Source of the DNA: Micromonospora_I sp040659735
Lineage (GTDB): Bacteria > Actinomycetota > Actinomycetes > Mycobacteriales > Micromonosporaceae
Assembly: GCF_040659735.1 (NCBI RefSeq)
Contig: NZ_JBFANZ010000002.1
Span: 208,926-272,925 of the forward strand
Reading direction: 5' to 3'
DNA length: 64,000 bases
Below the pieces are notes generated by a model, which saw nothing but the letters and a program-made list of their open reading frames with translations, had not been told where the DNA came from and searched no databases. A program made the position numbers and the translations under genes. Within the stretch, counting starts at the first letter, position 1; the number at the start of each line of letters is the position of its first letter. This document shows, one piece after another, positions 49,628 to 60,305 of this stretch.

Positions 49628-50748
49628 CTACGGGGTGGGGATGAGTTCCCCCGGGTCGCCCGGCGAGGAGGCGTCGTCCGGCCGCACCAACTCCGGCTCC
49701 ACCTCGTGCGCCCGCAGCTTGCCCGCAGCGATCTCCTCCACGTAGTGACACGCCACCCGGTGCCCACCGACAATCTCGCGCAGCACCGGCCGCTCGTCGT
49801 GGCAGCGCGTCGGCTGCGCCCACGGGCAGCGGGTGTGGAAGCGGCAGCCGGTCGGTGGGTTGGCCGGCGACGGCAGGTCGCCGGCGAGCAGGATGCGCTC
49901 CCGCCGGTCCTCCACCAGCGGATCCGGCACCGGCACCGCGGACATCAGCGCCTTCGTGTACGGGTGCATCGGCTCCCGGTAGAGGTCGTCGCTGGACGCC
50001 TCCTCGACGAGGCCGCCGAGGTACATGACCCCGACGGTGTCGGCGATGTGCCGCACCACCGCGAGGTCGTGCGCGATGATCAGATAGGTCAGCCCGCGCT
50101 CGGCCTGCAGGTCTTCGAGCAGGTTGATGACCTGCGCCTGGATCGACACGTCGAGGGCGGAGACCGGCTCGTCGGCGACGATCAGGTCCGGGTTGAGCAC
50201 GAGCGCGCGGGCGATCCCGATGCGCTGGCGTTGGCCGCCGGAGAACTCGTGCGGATACTTCCGGAGCGCGGAGGCGGGCATCCCGACCGCTTCGAGGGTG
50301 GCGCGCAGCGTCTTCGCCGTCTCGGCCTTGTCCTTGGCCAGCCCGTGCGCCTTGAGCCCCTCCACCAGCAGCGACTCCACCGACTGGCGCGGGTCGAGGC
50401 TGGAGAGCGGGTCCTGGAAGATCATCTGCATCCGCCGGCGGGCGCGGCGCATCGTCTCGCCCTTGAGCTCGCGCAGGTCGGTGCCGTCGAAGATGATCTG
50501 CCCATCGGTCGGCTCGACCAGCCGCAGCAGACCCCGGCCCAGCGTGGACTTGCCGCAGCCCGACTCACCGACCAGGCCGTACGTCTCGCCTGACTTGATC
50601 GACAGCGAGACGCCGTCGACCGCGTAGACGTAACCGACGGTGCGATCGAACAGCACCCCGCTCTTGATCGGGAAGTGCACCTTCAGGTCGCGCAACTCGA
50701 CCAGCGGTGCCGCCGCGTCGCTCACGGCCGCCGCCTCGTTCTGCTCGC

Positions 50749-50752
<4 letters not shown>
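49628..50752 (-). CDS. dppF: Peptide ABC transporter ATP-binding protein, second ATPase
   Basis: The 374-residue product has the ABC signatures LVGESGCGKSTLGRGLLRL (Walker A), QRIGIARALVLNPDLIVADE with the LSGGQ-like FSGGQRQR, and VSALDVSIQAQ. The OppF/DppF C-terminal extension contains the CRFHTRCPWAQPTRC cysteine motif of peptide transporters. ATG 50752 overlaps the stop of dppD by ATGA. Residues upstream of the ATG in frame are a shadow of dppD. It powers import through the permeases encoded 5' in the same operon. Confidence 0.95.
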
Positions 50753-51732
<980 letters not shown>

Positions 51733-51782
51733 TCCCGTACTCCCTCTTGCCCGCCGCGGCCGCTAATCGTGGTCATGCGCGG

Positions 51783-52739
51783 TCACCGCCGGTTCTTCGG
51801 ATCGATGGCCTCGCGCATCGCCTCGCCGAGCAGCGTGAAGCCGAGCGCGACGACAATGATCGCCAGCGCCGGGTAGTAGGCGAGCTCCGGTCGGACCTCG
51901 AAATAGCGCTGACCGTCGACGCCGAGCATCAGGCCCCACTCGGCCCGGTTGATGTCCGGGTCGCCGAGGCCGAGGAACGACAGCGCCGCCGCGTCCAGGA
52001 TGGCCACCGCGAAGGTGAGCGTGGACTGCACGATCACCGCGGTCATCGAGTTGGGCAGCATGTGCCGCAGCACGATCGTGTGCTGCTTGACGCCCAGGGC
52101 CCGCGCGGCCAGCACGTGGTCGCTCTCCCGCTGCGCCAGCATCGAGCCGCGGAGCAGCCGGGCGAAGATCGGCACATTGACGATGGCGACGGCGAAGATG
52201 ACGGTCCACTGGCTCGACTGGCTCGCGACCGCGACCAGGGTGATCGCCAGCAGCAGGCCGGGCAGCGCCAGCATGACGTCGGTCAACCGCATCAGCGCGA
52301 CGTCGACCCAGCCGCCGACGGCACCGGCGATGGCTCCGATCACCACGCCGAGAGCGAGACCGATCAGCGTGGCCAGCACGCCGACGAAGAGCGTCTGCCG
52401 GGCCCCGTAGATCAGGCGGGAGGCGTAGTCGCGGCCCAGCGGGTCCGAGCCGAGCGGGAAGTCGGCGGTGGGGCCCGGGATGTTGTCGACCGTCAGATCC
52501 TTGGTCAACTCCTGGAAGCGTTGCACGGGATCGTGCGGCGCGATGAGCGGCGCGAAGATCGCGACCAGGAGGAAGAGTCCGACGAGGACCGCGCCGGTGA
52601 TCGCCACCGGGTTTCGCCGGAGCCGGCGCAGGGCGTCCCGGAAGAGACTGACCCCGCCCTTCTCCGCGGTCGACCTGGCGAGTTCGTCGAGGCGGGCCTT
52701 CTTCTTGTCGGCCAGCACGCCAATGCTGCGTTCACTCAT
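51783..52739 (-). CDS. dppC: Peptide ABC transporter permease (DppC type)
   Basis: The 318-residue product has an N-terminal soluble tail, then six or so membrane helices with the inner-membrane EAA-type loop around VLAARALGVKQHTIVLRHMLPN. PTADFPLGSDPLGRDYASRLIYG is typical of OppC/DppC. It pairs with DppB to form the peptide channel and starts 76 bp after the dppB stop. Confidence 0.95.
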   Translation of the reverse strand: MSERSIGVLADKKKARLDELARSTAEKGGVSLFRDALRRLRRNPVAITGAVLVGLFLLVAIFAPLIAPHDPVQRFQELTKDLTVDNIPGPTADFPLGSDPLGRDYASRLIYGARQTLFVGVLATLIGLALGVVIGAIAGAVGGWVDVALMRLTDVMLALPGLLLAITLVAVASQSSQWTVIFAVAIVNVPIFARLLRGSMLAQRESDHVLAARALGVKQHTIVLRHMLPNSMTAVIVQSTLTFAVAILDAAALSFLGLGDPDINRAEWGLMLGVDGQRYFEVRPELAYYPALAIIVVALGFTLLGEAMREAIDPKNRR

Positions 52740-52815
52740 GCCGTCACCTCGCTACGCGCCGTGACGCCATGAGGCTCAACCGCGCTGAACTGGCTGATTC
52801 GCTCACTGCGTTCGC

Positions 52816-53823
52816 TCATCCCACACGCACCCGGGGGTCGATGATCGCGTACGACAGGTCGACGAGCAGGTTGACCACTACGAAGACCAGTGCCGCAAGC
52901 AGGATCAGGGCCTGCAGAACGGGATAGTCCCGGCTGCCGCTGATGGAGTCGGTGATCAGCGTGCCGAGACCACCCCAGTTGTACACCTTCTCGGTGAGCA
53001 CGGCGCCGGCGAGCAGGGCGCCGGTCTGCAGGCCGATCGTCGTGACGACCGGCAGCATCGCGTTGCGCAGCACGTGCCGGCCGCGCACGGTGCGCTGGCG
53101 CAGGCCCTTCGCCTCGGCCGTGCGCACGTAGTCCTCGTTGAGCACGTCGAGCACGCTCGCCCGGGTGATCCGCACGATGACCGCCAGCGGGATGGTGGCC
53201 AGGGTGATCGCCGGCAGGACCAGGTGCCAGAGCGCGTCCGCGCTCGCGTCGAACTCGCGGGTCAGCAGGCCGTCGAAGACGAAGAAGCCGGTGACGTCGG
53301 TGTTGTCGAGTCCGGTGGTGAGCCGTCCGGAGGGCGGGAACCAGTGGATGTTCTGGGTGAAGACGTCCTTGAGCAGGTAGCCCAGGAAGAAGATCGGGAT
53401 CGAGATGCCGAGCAGCGTGCCGGCGATGGTGAGGTTGTCGAGGAACCGACCGCGGTGCTTGGCGGCGAGATAGCCGAGCGGGACGCCGAGTCCGACCGCG
53501 ATGATCATGGCGAAGGCCGCCAACTCGATCGTGGCCGGGAAGGCCCGGGTAATCACGTCGATGACCGGTTCACCGGTGCGGATCGAGTTGCCGAAGTCGC
53601 CGGAGAACAGTTTCTGCATGAACTTGCCGTACTGCACCCAGATCGGCTGGTCGTAGCCGAGGGCCTTGATCAGCAGCTCCCGTCGCTCCGGGGTCGCCCG
53701 CTCACCGAGCAGCGCCTCGACAGGGCCGCCGGGCAGGTTCCGCAGCCAGACGAAGATCAACGCGGATAGCGCGATCAGGGTCACCACCAGCTGTAGCAGG
53801 CGGCGCACTATCACTCGCAACAT
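52816..53823 (-). CDS. dppB: Peptide ABC transporter permease (DppB type)
   Basis: The 335-residue product begins MLRVIVRRLLQLVVTLIALS and has the OppB/DppB features FVWLRNLPGGPVEALLGE, about six helices and the EAA loop YVRTAEAKGLRQRTVRGRHVLRN. It forms the channel with DppC. It lies 98 bp after the solute-binding gene, with a hairpin between. Confidence 0.95.
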   Translation of the reverse strand: MLRVIVRRLLQLVVTLIALSALIFVWLRNLPGGPVEALLGERATPERRELLIKALGYDQPIWVQYGKFMQKLFSGDFGNSIRTGEPVIDVITRAFPATIELAAFAMIIAVGLGVPLGYLAAKHRGRFLDNLTIAGTLLGISIPIFFLGYLLKDVFTQNIHWFPPSGRLTTGLDNTDVTGFFVFDGLLTREFDASADALWHLVLPAITLATIPLAVIVRITRASVLDVLNEDYVRTAEAKGLRQRTVRGRHVLRNAMLPVVTTIGLQTGALLAGAVLTEKVYNWGGLGTLITDSISGSRDYPVLQALILLAALVFVVVNLLVDLSYAIIDPRVRVG

Positions 53824-53858
53824 CGTTCACACACCAGACTCTTGAGCTCCGTGCAGGA

Positions 53859-53894
53859 CGGCCCGGGCCGGGAATCTTATCCCGGCCCGGGCCG
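53859..53894. terminator. Intra-operon hairpin between dppA and dppB
   Basis: A perfect 15-bp stem (CGGCCCGGGCCGGGA / TCCCGGCCCGGGCCG) with a 6-nt loop lies 27 bp after the solute-binding gene stop. It probably protects the abundant dppA message and lowers read-through into the permease genes, as in many ABC operons. Confidence 0.8.
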
Positions 53895-53921
53895 ACCCAC
53901 TTACCGTGCTATCCGCTGTGG

Positions 53922-55592
53922 TCAGCCGACGGAGACCGTGTTGAAACGCTCGTCGGTCAGCGGGCTGGCGACCAGACCCTTGACGTCCTTCGTCACCACG
54001 ATCGCCGGGGGCGCGTGCCAGACCGGGACGGCCGGCAGCCATTTGGTGGCGATGTCCTTGTTGACCTGCTGCCAGGCGGCCTTCTTCTCCGCCTCGTCGA
54101 CCTTGGCGTCGGCGGCCGAGATCGCGGCGAACATGTCGGTCATCGCCTGGTCACCGAACTCGGTCTTACCCCGACCGAAGAAGGTGCCCACGAAGTTGCC
54201 CGGGTCGTTGTAGTCGCCGGTCCAGCCGAGGATGTGCAGGTCGTGCTTGCCCAGCTGCTGGACGTCGTCCTTGAAGCCGCCGTTCCACGGCCGCGGGACA
54301 CCGTTCACCTTGATGCCGGCGGCCTGCAGGTCGTTGGCGAGGACGGTGAAGATCTCCTGCGGGTTGGGCATGTACGGCCGGGTGACGTCCGGCGGGTAGT
54401 AGAAGTTGAGCGTCAGACCCTCGGCGCCCGCCTCCTTGAGCAGCTGCTTGGCCTTCTCCGGGTTGTACTCGTACTTCTGCACGTCCGGCGCGTACCCGAG
54501 CACGGTGTCCGGCATGAACTGGCTCGCGACGCTGGAGCCGCCGGGCGCCTTGCTCTGGACGAGCTGCTCGCGGTTGAGCGCGTAGGCGATCGCCTGCCGC
54601 ACCCGGAGGTCCTTGAGCTTCGGGTTCTTCTGGTTCATGCCCAGGTAGAGGATGTTGAACGCCGGGCGGTTGATGACCTGGAAGCCCTCGCCGGAGAGCG
54701 CCTTCCGGTCGGCCGGGGCCGGGAAGTCGATGCCCTGGACCGTACCCGCGCGCAGCTCCTGCTTACGCGTGCTCTCGTCCTTGATGACCTTGATGATCAC
54801 CTTGTCGACCTTGGCCTTTTCGCCCCAGTAGTTGGCGTTGCGGTTCAAGGTGATCTCGTTCTTCGCCTTGTCCCAGCCACCGAACGTGAACGGCCCGGTA
54901 CCGGTCGGGTGCGCGTTGGCGTACTCGCTGTATTCGAACGAGTCGCCCTTCTGGGCCACCTTGTCGGCGTCGTACTTCTTGAGCGCGTCCGGGCTCGACA
55001 TCGAGAGCGAGGTGAGCGCGAAGGCGCCGGGGAAGGCGCCCTTGTAGGTGTTCATCGTGACGACGGCCGTGTTGTCGTCCTTGGCCTCGCACTTGTCGTA
55101 AATGGACTTGCCCGCGCCGTCGCCCTCGTTCTTGGCGAAGCCGCCGAACACGTCCATGTAGTAGATCATCTGGCTCTGGGCCGCGGCGCCCTTCATGTTG
55201 TACCAGCGGTCGAAGTTGAAGCAGACCGCCGCCGCGTTGAAGGCCGTGTCGTCGTGGAACTTGACGCCCTTGCGGAGCTTGAAGGTCCAGACCTTGCCGG
55301 TCGCGTCGTGCTCCCAGCTCTCCGCCAGACCACTCTCGAGCTCGGCGGTGCCGGGCTTGTGGGTGATCAGGGTGTCGTACATCTGCCGGACCGGCCGGAA
55401 CGACTCACCGTCATCGTTGAAGATCGGGTCGAAGTTCTTCGGGTCACCGGCACCGGCAAAGATGAAGGTGCCGCCCGTCTTGCCTTCGCCACTGTCGCTC
55501 TTCCGGTCGCTTTGCGCGCAGCCGGCCGCGCCGACTGCCATCGCGGCAACGGCTGCGGCGGCGATTGCCACCTTGAGCCTTCTCGCCTGCAT
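53922..55592 (-). CDS. dppA: Peptide-binding lipoprotein of the ABC transporter (DppA/OppA family)
   Basis: The 556-residue product has a lipobox (VGAAGCAQ, Cys25) and the SBP_bac_5 fold: AGAGDPKNFDPIFNDDGES, the TWTFKLRKGVKFHDDTAF-like segment, RQAIAYALNREQLV and YPPDVTRPYMPNPQ. It delivers peptides or similar solutes to the DppBCDF channel encoded downstream. The ATG has GAGGTGAGAG just upstream. It is the first gene of the complete dppA-dppB-dppC-dppD-dppF operon. Confidence 0.95.
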   Translation of the reverse strand: MQARRLKVAIAAAAVAAMAVGAAGCAQSDRKSDSGEGKTGGTFIFAGAGDPKNFDPIFNDDGESFRPVRQMYDTLITHKPGTAELESGLAESWEHDATGKVWTFKLRKGVKFHDDTAFNAAAVCFNFDRWYNMKGAAAQSQMIYYMDVFGGFAKNEGDGAGKSIYDKCEAKDDNTAVVTMNTYKGAFPGAFALTSLSMSSPDALKKYDADKVAQKGDSFEYSEYANAHPTGTGPFTFGGWDKAKNEITLNRNANYWGEKAKVDKVIIKVIKDESTRKQELRAGTVQGIDFPAPADRKALSGEGFQVINRPAFNILYLGMNQKNPKLKDLRVRQAIAYALNREQLVQSKAPGGSSVASQFMPDTVLGYAPDVQKYEYNPEKAKQLLKEAGAEGLTLNFYYPPDVTRPYMPNPQEIFTVLANDLQAAGIKVNGVPRPWNGGFKDDVQQLGKHDLHILGWTGDYNDPGNFVGTFFGRGKTEFGDQAMTDMFAAISAADAKVDEAEKKAAWQQVNKDIATKWLPAVPVWHAPPAIVVTKDVKGLVASPLTDERFNTVSVG

Positions 55593-55771
55593 CTCTCACC
55601 TCTGTTATGCGCATGACCAACGCCGGGGTTTTGGCTCGGTCCGTGTGCGGCACGCTAGTGCGCTCAGCAGCGATAGCGAAGTCCCGCTCGCGAATCCTTA
55701 CCAACCCGACACCTACGGTTGATCATTGACAGAGGAGTGGTCCGGTTTGGCCGCTTTGAGAAGCAATGCGG

Positions 55772-55784
55772 CATAACAGTTATG
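55772..55784. promoter_or_regulatory. AT-rich palindrome upstream of dppA
   Basis: CATAAC-A-GTTATG is a perfect 6+1+6 palindrome in an otherwise GC-rich sequence, about 180 bp upstream of the dppA ATG and 65 bp past the recR stop. It looks like an operator; no regulator is assigned. Confidence 0.4.
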
Positions 55785-55827
55785 TAACAGTCTCGGTAGC
55801 GCCGGAACCTGCGCTGTCATACCGAAC

Positions 55828-55859
55828 GGCCGTCAGACCGCGCGGCCGTCAGACCGCGC
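55828..55859. repeat. Perfect 16-bp tandem duplication at the recR 3' end
   Basis: GGCCGTCAGACCGCGC occurs twice back to back (55828-55843, 55844-55859). The recR stop codon lies in the second copy as seen on the plus strand, so the duplication may have shifted the end of the reading frame. Confidence 0.9.
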
Positions 55860-56442
55860 GGCGACCCTCGAACGCGCGACCCAGAGTGATCTCGTCCGCG
55901 TACTCCAGATCGCCGCCGACGGGCAGACCGCTGGCCAGCCGGGTCACGGCGATGCCCATCGGCTTGACCATCAGGGCGAGGTACGTCGCGGTCGCCTCCC
56001 CCTCGGTGTTGGGGTCGGTCGCCAGGATCAACTCGCGCACGTTGCCCGAGCCGAGCCGGACCATCAACTCACGGATCCGCAGGTTGTCCGGGCCGACGCC
56101 CTCCAACGGATTGATCGCGCCGCCCAGCACGTGGTAGCGGCCGCGGAACTCACCCGTCCGCTCGACCGCCACCACGTCCTTCGGCTCCTCGACCACGCAC
56201 AACACCTCGTCCGTACGGCGCGCGTCACGGCAGATACGGCACTGCTCGGACTCGGCGACGTTGAAGCAGGTCGTGCAGAAGCGCACCGACTCCTTGACCT
56301 TGCGCAGCGCGTTGGCGAGCCGGGTGACGTCGGCCGCGTCGGCCGACAGGATGTGGAACGCGATCCGCTGGGCGCTCTTCGGCCCCACGCCGGGCAACCG
56401 GCCCAGCTCGTCGATCAGGTCCTGGATGGCACCTTCATACAT
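55849..56442 (-). CDS. recR: Recombination mediator protein RecR
   Basis: RecR works with RecF/RecO in loading RecA at gaps. The 197-residue product has the N-terminal helix-hairpin-helix (IDELGRLPGVGPKSAQRIAF), a C4 zinc motif (FCTTCFNVAESEQCRIC) and the Toprim domain (VLCVVEEPKDVVAVERTGEF ... ATDPNTEGEATATYLA). It lies 59 bp after the ybaB gene, the classic dnaX-ybaB-recR order, but dnaX is separated here by an inserted gene. Confidence 0.96.
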   Translation of the reverse strand: MYEGAIQDLIDELGRLPGVGPKSAQRIAFHILSADAADVTRLANALRKVKESVRFCTTCFNVAESEQCRICRDARRTDEVLCVVEEPKDVVAVERTGEFRGRYHVLGGAINPLEGVGPDNLRIRELMVRLGSGNVRELILATDPNTEGEATATYLALMVKPMGIAVTRLASGLPVGGDLEYADEITLGRAFEGRRAV

Positions 56443-56501
56443 GCGCGGGGGCTCTTATCTCGGGTGGCTCTATGTTCCGGGCAGCTGGTGGAAGCGGTGA
56501 C

Positions 56502-56834
56502 TCAGAACCCGGGCAGACCCATCCCGCCCATCCCGCCCGTGACCGGACCCATCTTCTCCTCGGTCAGCTGGCGGGACGCCTCGTTGGCGTTACGCACCGC
56601 CGCGAGCACCAGGTCTTCGAGCGTCTCCACGTCCTCCGGGTCGACCACCTTCGGGTCGATCTTCACGGACTTGACGTCACCCGCGCCCGAGACGGTCACC
56701 GTCACGAGGCCACCGCCGGCCGTGCCGGTCAGCTCCGCCTCGGCGAGTTGCGCCTGAGCGGCGGCCATCTGCTGCTGCATCTTCTGCGCCTGCTTCATGA
56801 GCTGCTGCAGGTTGGGCTGTCCACCGGGGCGCAC
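56502..56834 (-). CDS. ybaB: YbaB/EbfC nucleoid-associated protein
   Basis: The 110-residue product from GTG 56834 has an N-terminal coiled helix (NLQQLMKQAQKMQQQMAAAQ) and the DNA-binding GLVTVTVSGAGDVKSVKIDP beta core, ending in a Gly/Met-rich tail. YbaB dimers bind DNA and accompany recR and dnaX. GTG 56834 is chosen because AAGGAG lies 6 nt upstream; the longer frame to 56888 is not protein-like. Confidence 0.92.
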   Translation of the reverse strand: MRPGGQPNLQQLMKQAQKMQQQMAAAQAQLAEAELTGTAGGGLVTVTVSGAGDVKSVKIDPKVVDPEDVETLEDLVLAAVRNANEASRQLTEEKMGPVTGGMGGMGLPGF

Positions 56835-57236
56835 AGGAGGCTCCTTACGACGTGTCTGGCTCGGGCCGCCGCCAAGCCTAGCCGCCACCGGCGGTCGGCC
56901 ACCGGCACGCCGCCCCGCCGCGCCGCCTCCCGCGGCCCGCCGAGGCGCGGATCACGGGACAGCGCCGGTCGGGTGACCCCGGGCCAGCCGTCACGGCGGC
57001 TACCACCTGCCGCACGGCCATTTCTGCGACGGCGCCGGACCGCACGCGGCGACGCGCCGAACGGGATCCGGGCGGAGATCGACGCACCCACCCAGCGAAC
57101 ATAGTCGTTTGTTTATGGGCAGCCGGGATCAGGGCGCCCCGCCCTGTCTGCAATCCGCCAGCAGCCATTGCTTGACGGCGGACCTGCGCAAACCCAACGC
57201 TTCGCCTGTCAGCGCGCACAGCCTGGAAGGACGTAC
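56835..57236. other. Intergenic region upstream of ybaB and of the LamG gene
   Basis: No gene is supported: frames on both strands are Arg/Ala/Gly-rich shadows. An A/T-rich patch near 57100-57118 stands out from the GC-rich surroundings and may carry promoters for the plus-strand gene. No hairpin or known motif is clear. Confidence 0.4.
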
Positions 57237-60200
57237 ATGTCCACGGCCCACAGAAGCCTTCGGCGCCTCTCCGCATCTCTCCTCGCGACCGCCACCGCCA
57301 CCGCGGCCGCGACCTTCGTTATCGGCGTTACGGCCGGCCCGTCCGCGGCGGCGCTCGCCCCCGATCAGCCACTGAGCGGGACCGCGTCGAGCATGTGGCA
57401 GACCAATGACACCGTCCGCGCGCTCGCGGTCTCCGGCGGCGTGGTCTACGTCGGCGGCGACTTCACCTCCGTACGCCCGCCCGGCAACGCGAGCGGCGCC
57501 GGCGAGGTCACCCGGACCCGCCTCGCCGCGTTCAACGCGAGCACCGGCGCCCTGGTGACATCGTTCAACGCGACGATCAACGGCAACGTCTTCGGACTGT
57601 CGATCTCACCCGACGGCAGCCGCCTCTACGCGGTCGGCAGTTTCACCACCGTCAACGGCGTCACCCGCAACCGGATGGCGGCCTTCAACCTGCCCGGTGG
57701 AAGCCTGATCACCGGCTGGGCGCCGAGCGCCAGCGCGACGGTCACCGCGGTCCACGCCGGGGCCGGCGCCGTCTACGTGGGCGGTGACTTCAACACCGTC
57801 AACTCGGTGGCCAAGGGACGCCTCGCCGCGCTGCACCCGACGACCGGGGCGCTGATCGCGGGCTTCACCGCGTCGGCCAACAACCGGTCCGTCGCGATCG
57901 AACTCGCGCCCGCCGCCGGCCGGCTGCTCATCGGCGGCACCTTCACCACGGTCAACGGGGTCGACCAGAACGCGATCGCCGCGCTCGACCCCGCCACCGG
58001 CGCCACCCGGCCGTGGGCGGCCACCGGGATCGCACCCAACCGCCCCAACTGCGTCGCCCATGTCACCGACATCGAAATCTCCGGCGACACCGCGTACGTC
58101 TCCGCCGAGGACGAGAACGTGGGCTGCTACGACGGCACGTACGCGGCGAAGGTCGCCGACGGCGCGCTCGTCTGGAACAGCTACTGCTACGGCGGCACCC
58201 AGGCGGTCAAGGTCGTCAACGGCTGGCTCTACAAGGGGTCGCACCAGCACGACTGCGGCTACAACCCGGGCGGCTACGTCGGCACCCAGGACCGCAACAC
58301 CTTCTTCTTCAACCGCCTCGTCGCCCAGTCGCTGGCCGACGGCAGCCAGGGCCACTGGAGCCCGAACACCAACGCCACCACCTCGACCAACCCCGTCGGC
58401 CCCCGCGTGCTGGCCAGCGACGGCACCCAGCTTTTCGTCGGTGGCGACTTCACCACCGTCAACAACGCCGCACAGCAGGGCATCACCCGGTTCCGTCCCG
58501 GTGGCGGCACCGCACCGGATCGCCCGGTCGCCCCGACCGTGACCGCTACGGCCGCCGGCACGCTCACCGTCACCTTCCCGGCCGTGGCCGACCGCGACAG
58601 CGGCACACTCACCTACTCGATCTACCGCGACGGCGGCACCACTCCGGTCGCCACCCGCACCGCCGAATCGTGGCCGTGGACCCGCCCCACGTTGCGGTTC
58701 GACGACACCGGGCTCCCCGCCGGCAGCAGCCACACGTACACCGTCGCGGCCAGCGACGGAACGCTGAGCAGCGGACGGTCGCCAAACTCGGCGTCGGCGA
58801 CCGTCAACGGCAGCGACCCGGCCAGCTACCCGGCGACGGTGCTCGGCAGCGGCCCTGAGACGTACTGGCGGCTGAACGACAGCGCCGGCACCGCCGCCGA
58901 CAGCTCACCGGCCAACCGCGCGGGCACGTACGTCGGCGGGGTGACCCGGGGGCAGACCGGCGCGATCGGCGATGACACCGCGGTCACCGTGAACGGTTCC
59001 AGCGGCTACGTCACCGCCGACCAGCCCGCACCGGCTCCTGCGGCGTTCACCCAGGCGGCCTGGTTCCGCACCACGACGCTGACCGGCGGGACGATCCTCG
59101 GCTTCTCGAATGCGCAGACCGGACCGGGGACGATCAACGACCGGGCCGTGTGGATGGACAACAACGGGCAGCTGGAGTTCGGGCTACGCCAGACGGCGTC
59201 GGCGACGAGCCGGTTCACCTACGTACGGAGCCCGAACTCCTACAACGACGGCGCGTGGCACCAGGTGGCCGCGACGTACGACGGAACGACGATGTCGCTC
59301 TACGTCGACGGGGCGCTCGCCGCGTCGGCGGCGGCGACGCACGCCGGCTCCGGCACCGGTTACCTGCGGGCCGGCTACACCGACCTGACCCGCTTCGACA
59401 CGGTCTTCGGGCCCAACCAGACCGCCAGGACCTCACCGAACAGCTTCTACCTCAACGGCAGCCTGGACGAGGTGGGCGCGTGGTCGCGGGCGCTCCCCGC
59501 CGACCAGGTGCGCGCGCAGTGGATCTCCAGCGTGGTCGGCGGCAGCACACCGCCGCCACCGGCGGCCTCGTACGCCGGCACGGTGCTCGGTGACGCGCCG
59601 TCGATGTACTGGCGGCTCAACGAAACGGCCACCGGTGCGGTCGCCGACTCGTCCGGCAACGGACGGGGCGGCACCTACCGCGCCGGCCTGACCTTCGGCG
59701 CCGCGGGTGCGATCGTCGGCGACGCTGACACGGCGATCGGCTCTCCCGGATCGTCCGGCGTGGCCTACAGCAACACCTCGGCCGCCGGTCCGACCACGTA
59801 CTCGCTCGAGGTCTGGTTCCAGACCACGACGACGCGCGGCGGCAAGCTGCTCGGCCTGGAGAACGTGCAGACCGGGTGGGGCACGTCGTACGACCGGCAG
59901 CTCTACCTGACCAACGCGGGGCGGCTGGCGTTCGGGACCATGTCGGGCGGCGCCCAGCGGGTGGTCGAAAGCGGCGTCAGCTACAACGACGGGGCCTGGC
60001 ACCACGCCGTCGCGACCCAGGGGCCGGGCGGCATGACGCTCTACGTCGACGGCGCCGCGGTCGGCACCGACGCCACCACCACCCCGGACGCCGCGACGGG
60101 CTTCTGGCGGCTGGGCGGAGGCAACCTGACCGGGTGGCAGAACGCCCCGACGTCGAGTGCCGTCGCGGGCACCATCGACGAGGCGGCGGTCTACCCCACC

Positions 60201-60251
60201 GCGCTGACGGCGGCCCAGGTGGCGTCGCACTTCACGCGGGCCGGGCGCTGA
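57237..60251 (+). CDS. Large secreted beta-propeller, fibronectin-like and double LamG protein
   Basis: The 1004-residue product starts at ATG 57237 (GGAAGGAC upstream) with a signal peptide (about 1-45). Residues about 55-420 contain repeating GGVVYVGGDFTSV / RLAAFN--TGAL units typical of a beta-propeller. A fibronectin III-like segment (about 425-520) and two LamG/concanavalin-like domains follow (about 525-755 and 780-1000; YWRLNDSAGTAADSS and YWRLNETATGAVADSS starts). No sortase or membrane anchor is present, so it is likely released or cell-wall associated. The ligand is unknown; carbohydrate or matrix binding is plausible. It sits on the opposite strand between dnaX and ybaB. Confidence 0.85.
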   Translation: MSTAHRSLRRLSASLLATATATAAATFVIGVTAGPSAAALAPDQPLSGTASSMWQTNDTVRALAVSGGVVYVGGDFTSVRPPGNASGAGEVTRTRLAAFNASTGALVTSFNATINGNVFGLSISPDGSRLYAVGSFTTVNGVTRNRMAAFNLPGGSLITGWAPSASATVTAVHAGAGAVYVGGDFNTVNSVAKGRLAALHPTTGALIAGFTASANNRSVAIELAPAAGRLLIGGTFTTVNGVDQNAIAALDPATGATRPWAATGIAPNRPNCVAHVTDIEISGDTAYVSAEDENVGCYDGTYAAKVADGALVWNSYCYGGTQAVKVVNGWLYKGSHQHDCGYNPGGYVGTQDRNTFFFNRLVAQSLADGSQGHWSPNTNATTSTNPVGPRVLASDGTQLFVGGDFTTVNNAAQQGITRFRPGGGTAPDRPVAPTVTATAAGTLTVTFPAVADRDSGTLTYSIYRDGGTTPVATRTAESWPWTRPTLRFDDTGLPAGSSHTYTVAASDGTLSSGRSPNSASATVNGSDPASYPATVLGSGPETYWRLNDSAGTAADSSPANRAGTYVGGVTRGQTGAIGDDTAVTVNGSSGYVTADQPAPAPAAFTQAAWFRTTTLTGGTILGFSNAQTGPGTINDRAVWMDNNGQLEFGLRQTASATSRFTYVRSPNSYNDGAWHQVAATYDGTTMSLYVDGALAASAAATHAGSGTGYLRAGYTDLTRFDTVFGPNQTARTSPNSFYLNGSLDEVGAWSRALPADQVRAQWISSVVGGSTPPPPAASYAGTVLGDAPSMYWRLNETATGAVADSSGNGRGGTYRAGLTFGAAGAIVGDADTAIGSPGSSGVAYSNTSAAGPTTYSLEVWFQTTTTRGGKLLGLENVQTGWGTSYDRQLYLTNAGRLAFGTMSGGAQRVVESGVSYNDGAWHHAVATQGPGGMTLYVDGAAVGTDATTTPDAATGFWRLGGGNLTGWQNAPTSSAVAGTIDEAAVYPTALTAAQVASHFTRAGR

Positions 60252-60267
60252 CACCCCTCGACCAGAA

Positions 60268-60305
60268 CTGACGGAGCCCGCCCCAACCGGGGCGGGCTCC
60301 GTCAG
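60268..60305. terminator. Bidirectional terminator between the LamG gene and dnaX
   Basis: A 17-bp perfect stem (CTGACGGAGCCCGCCCC and complement) with an AACC loop lies between two convergent genes. Confidence 0.92.
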
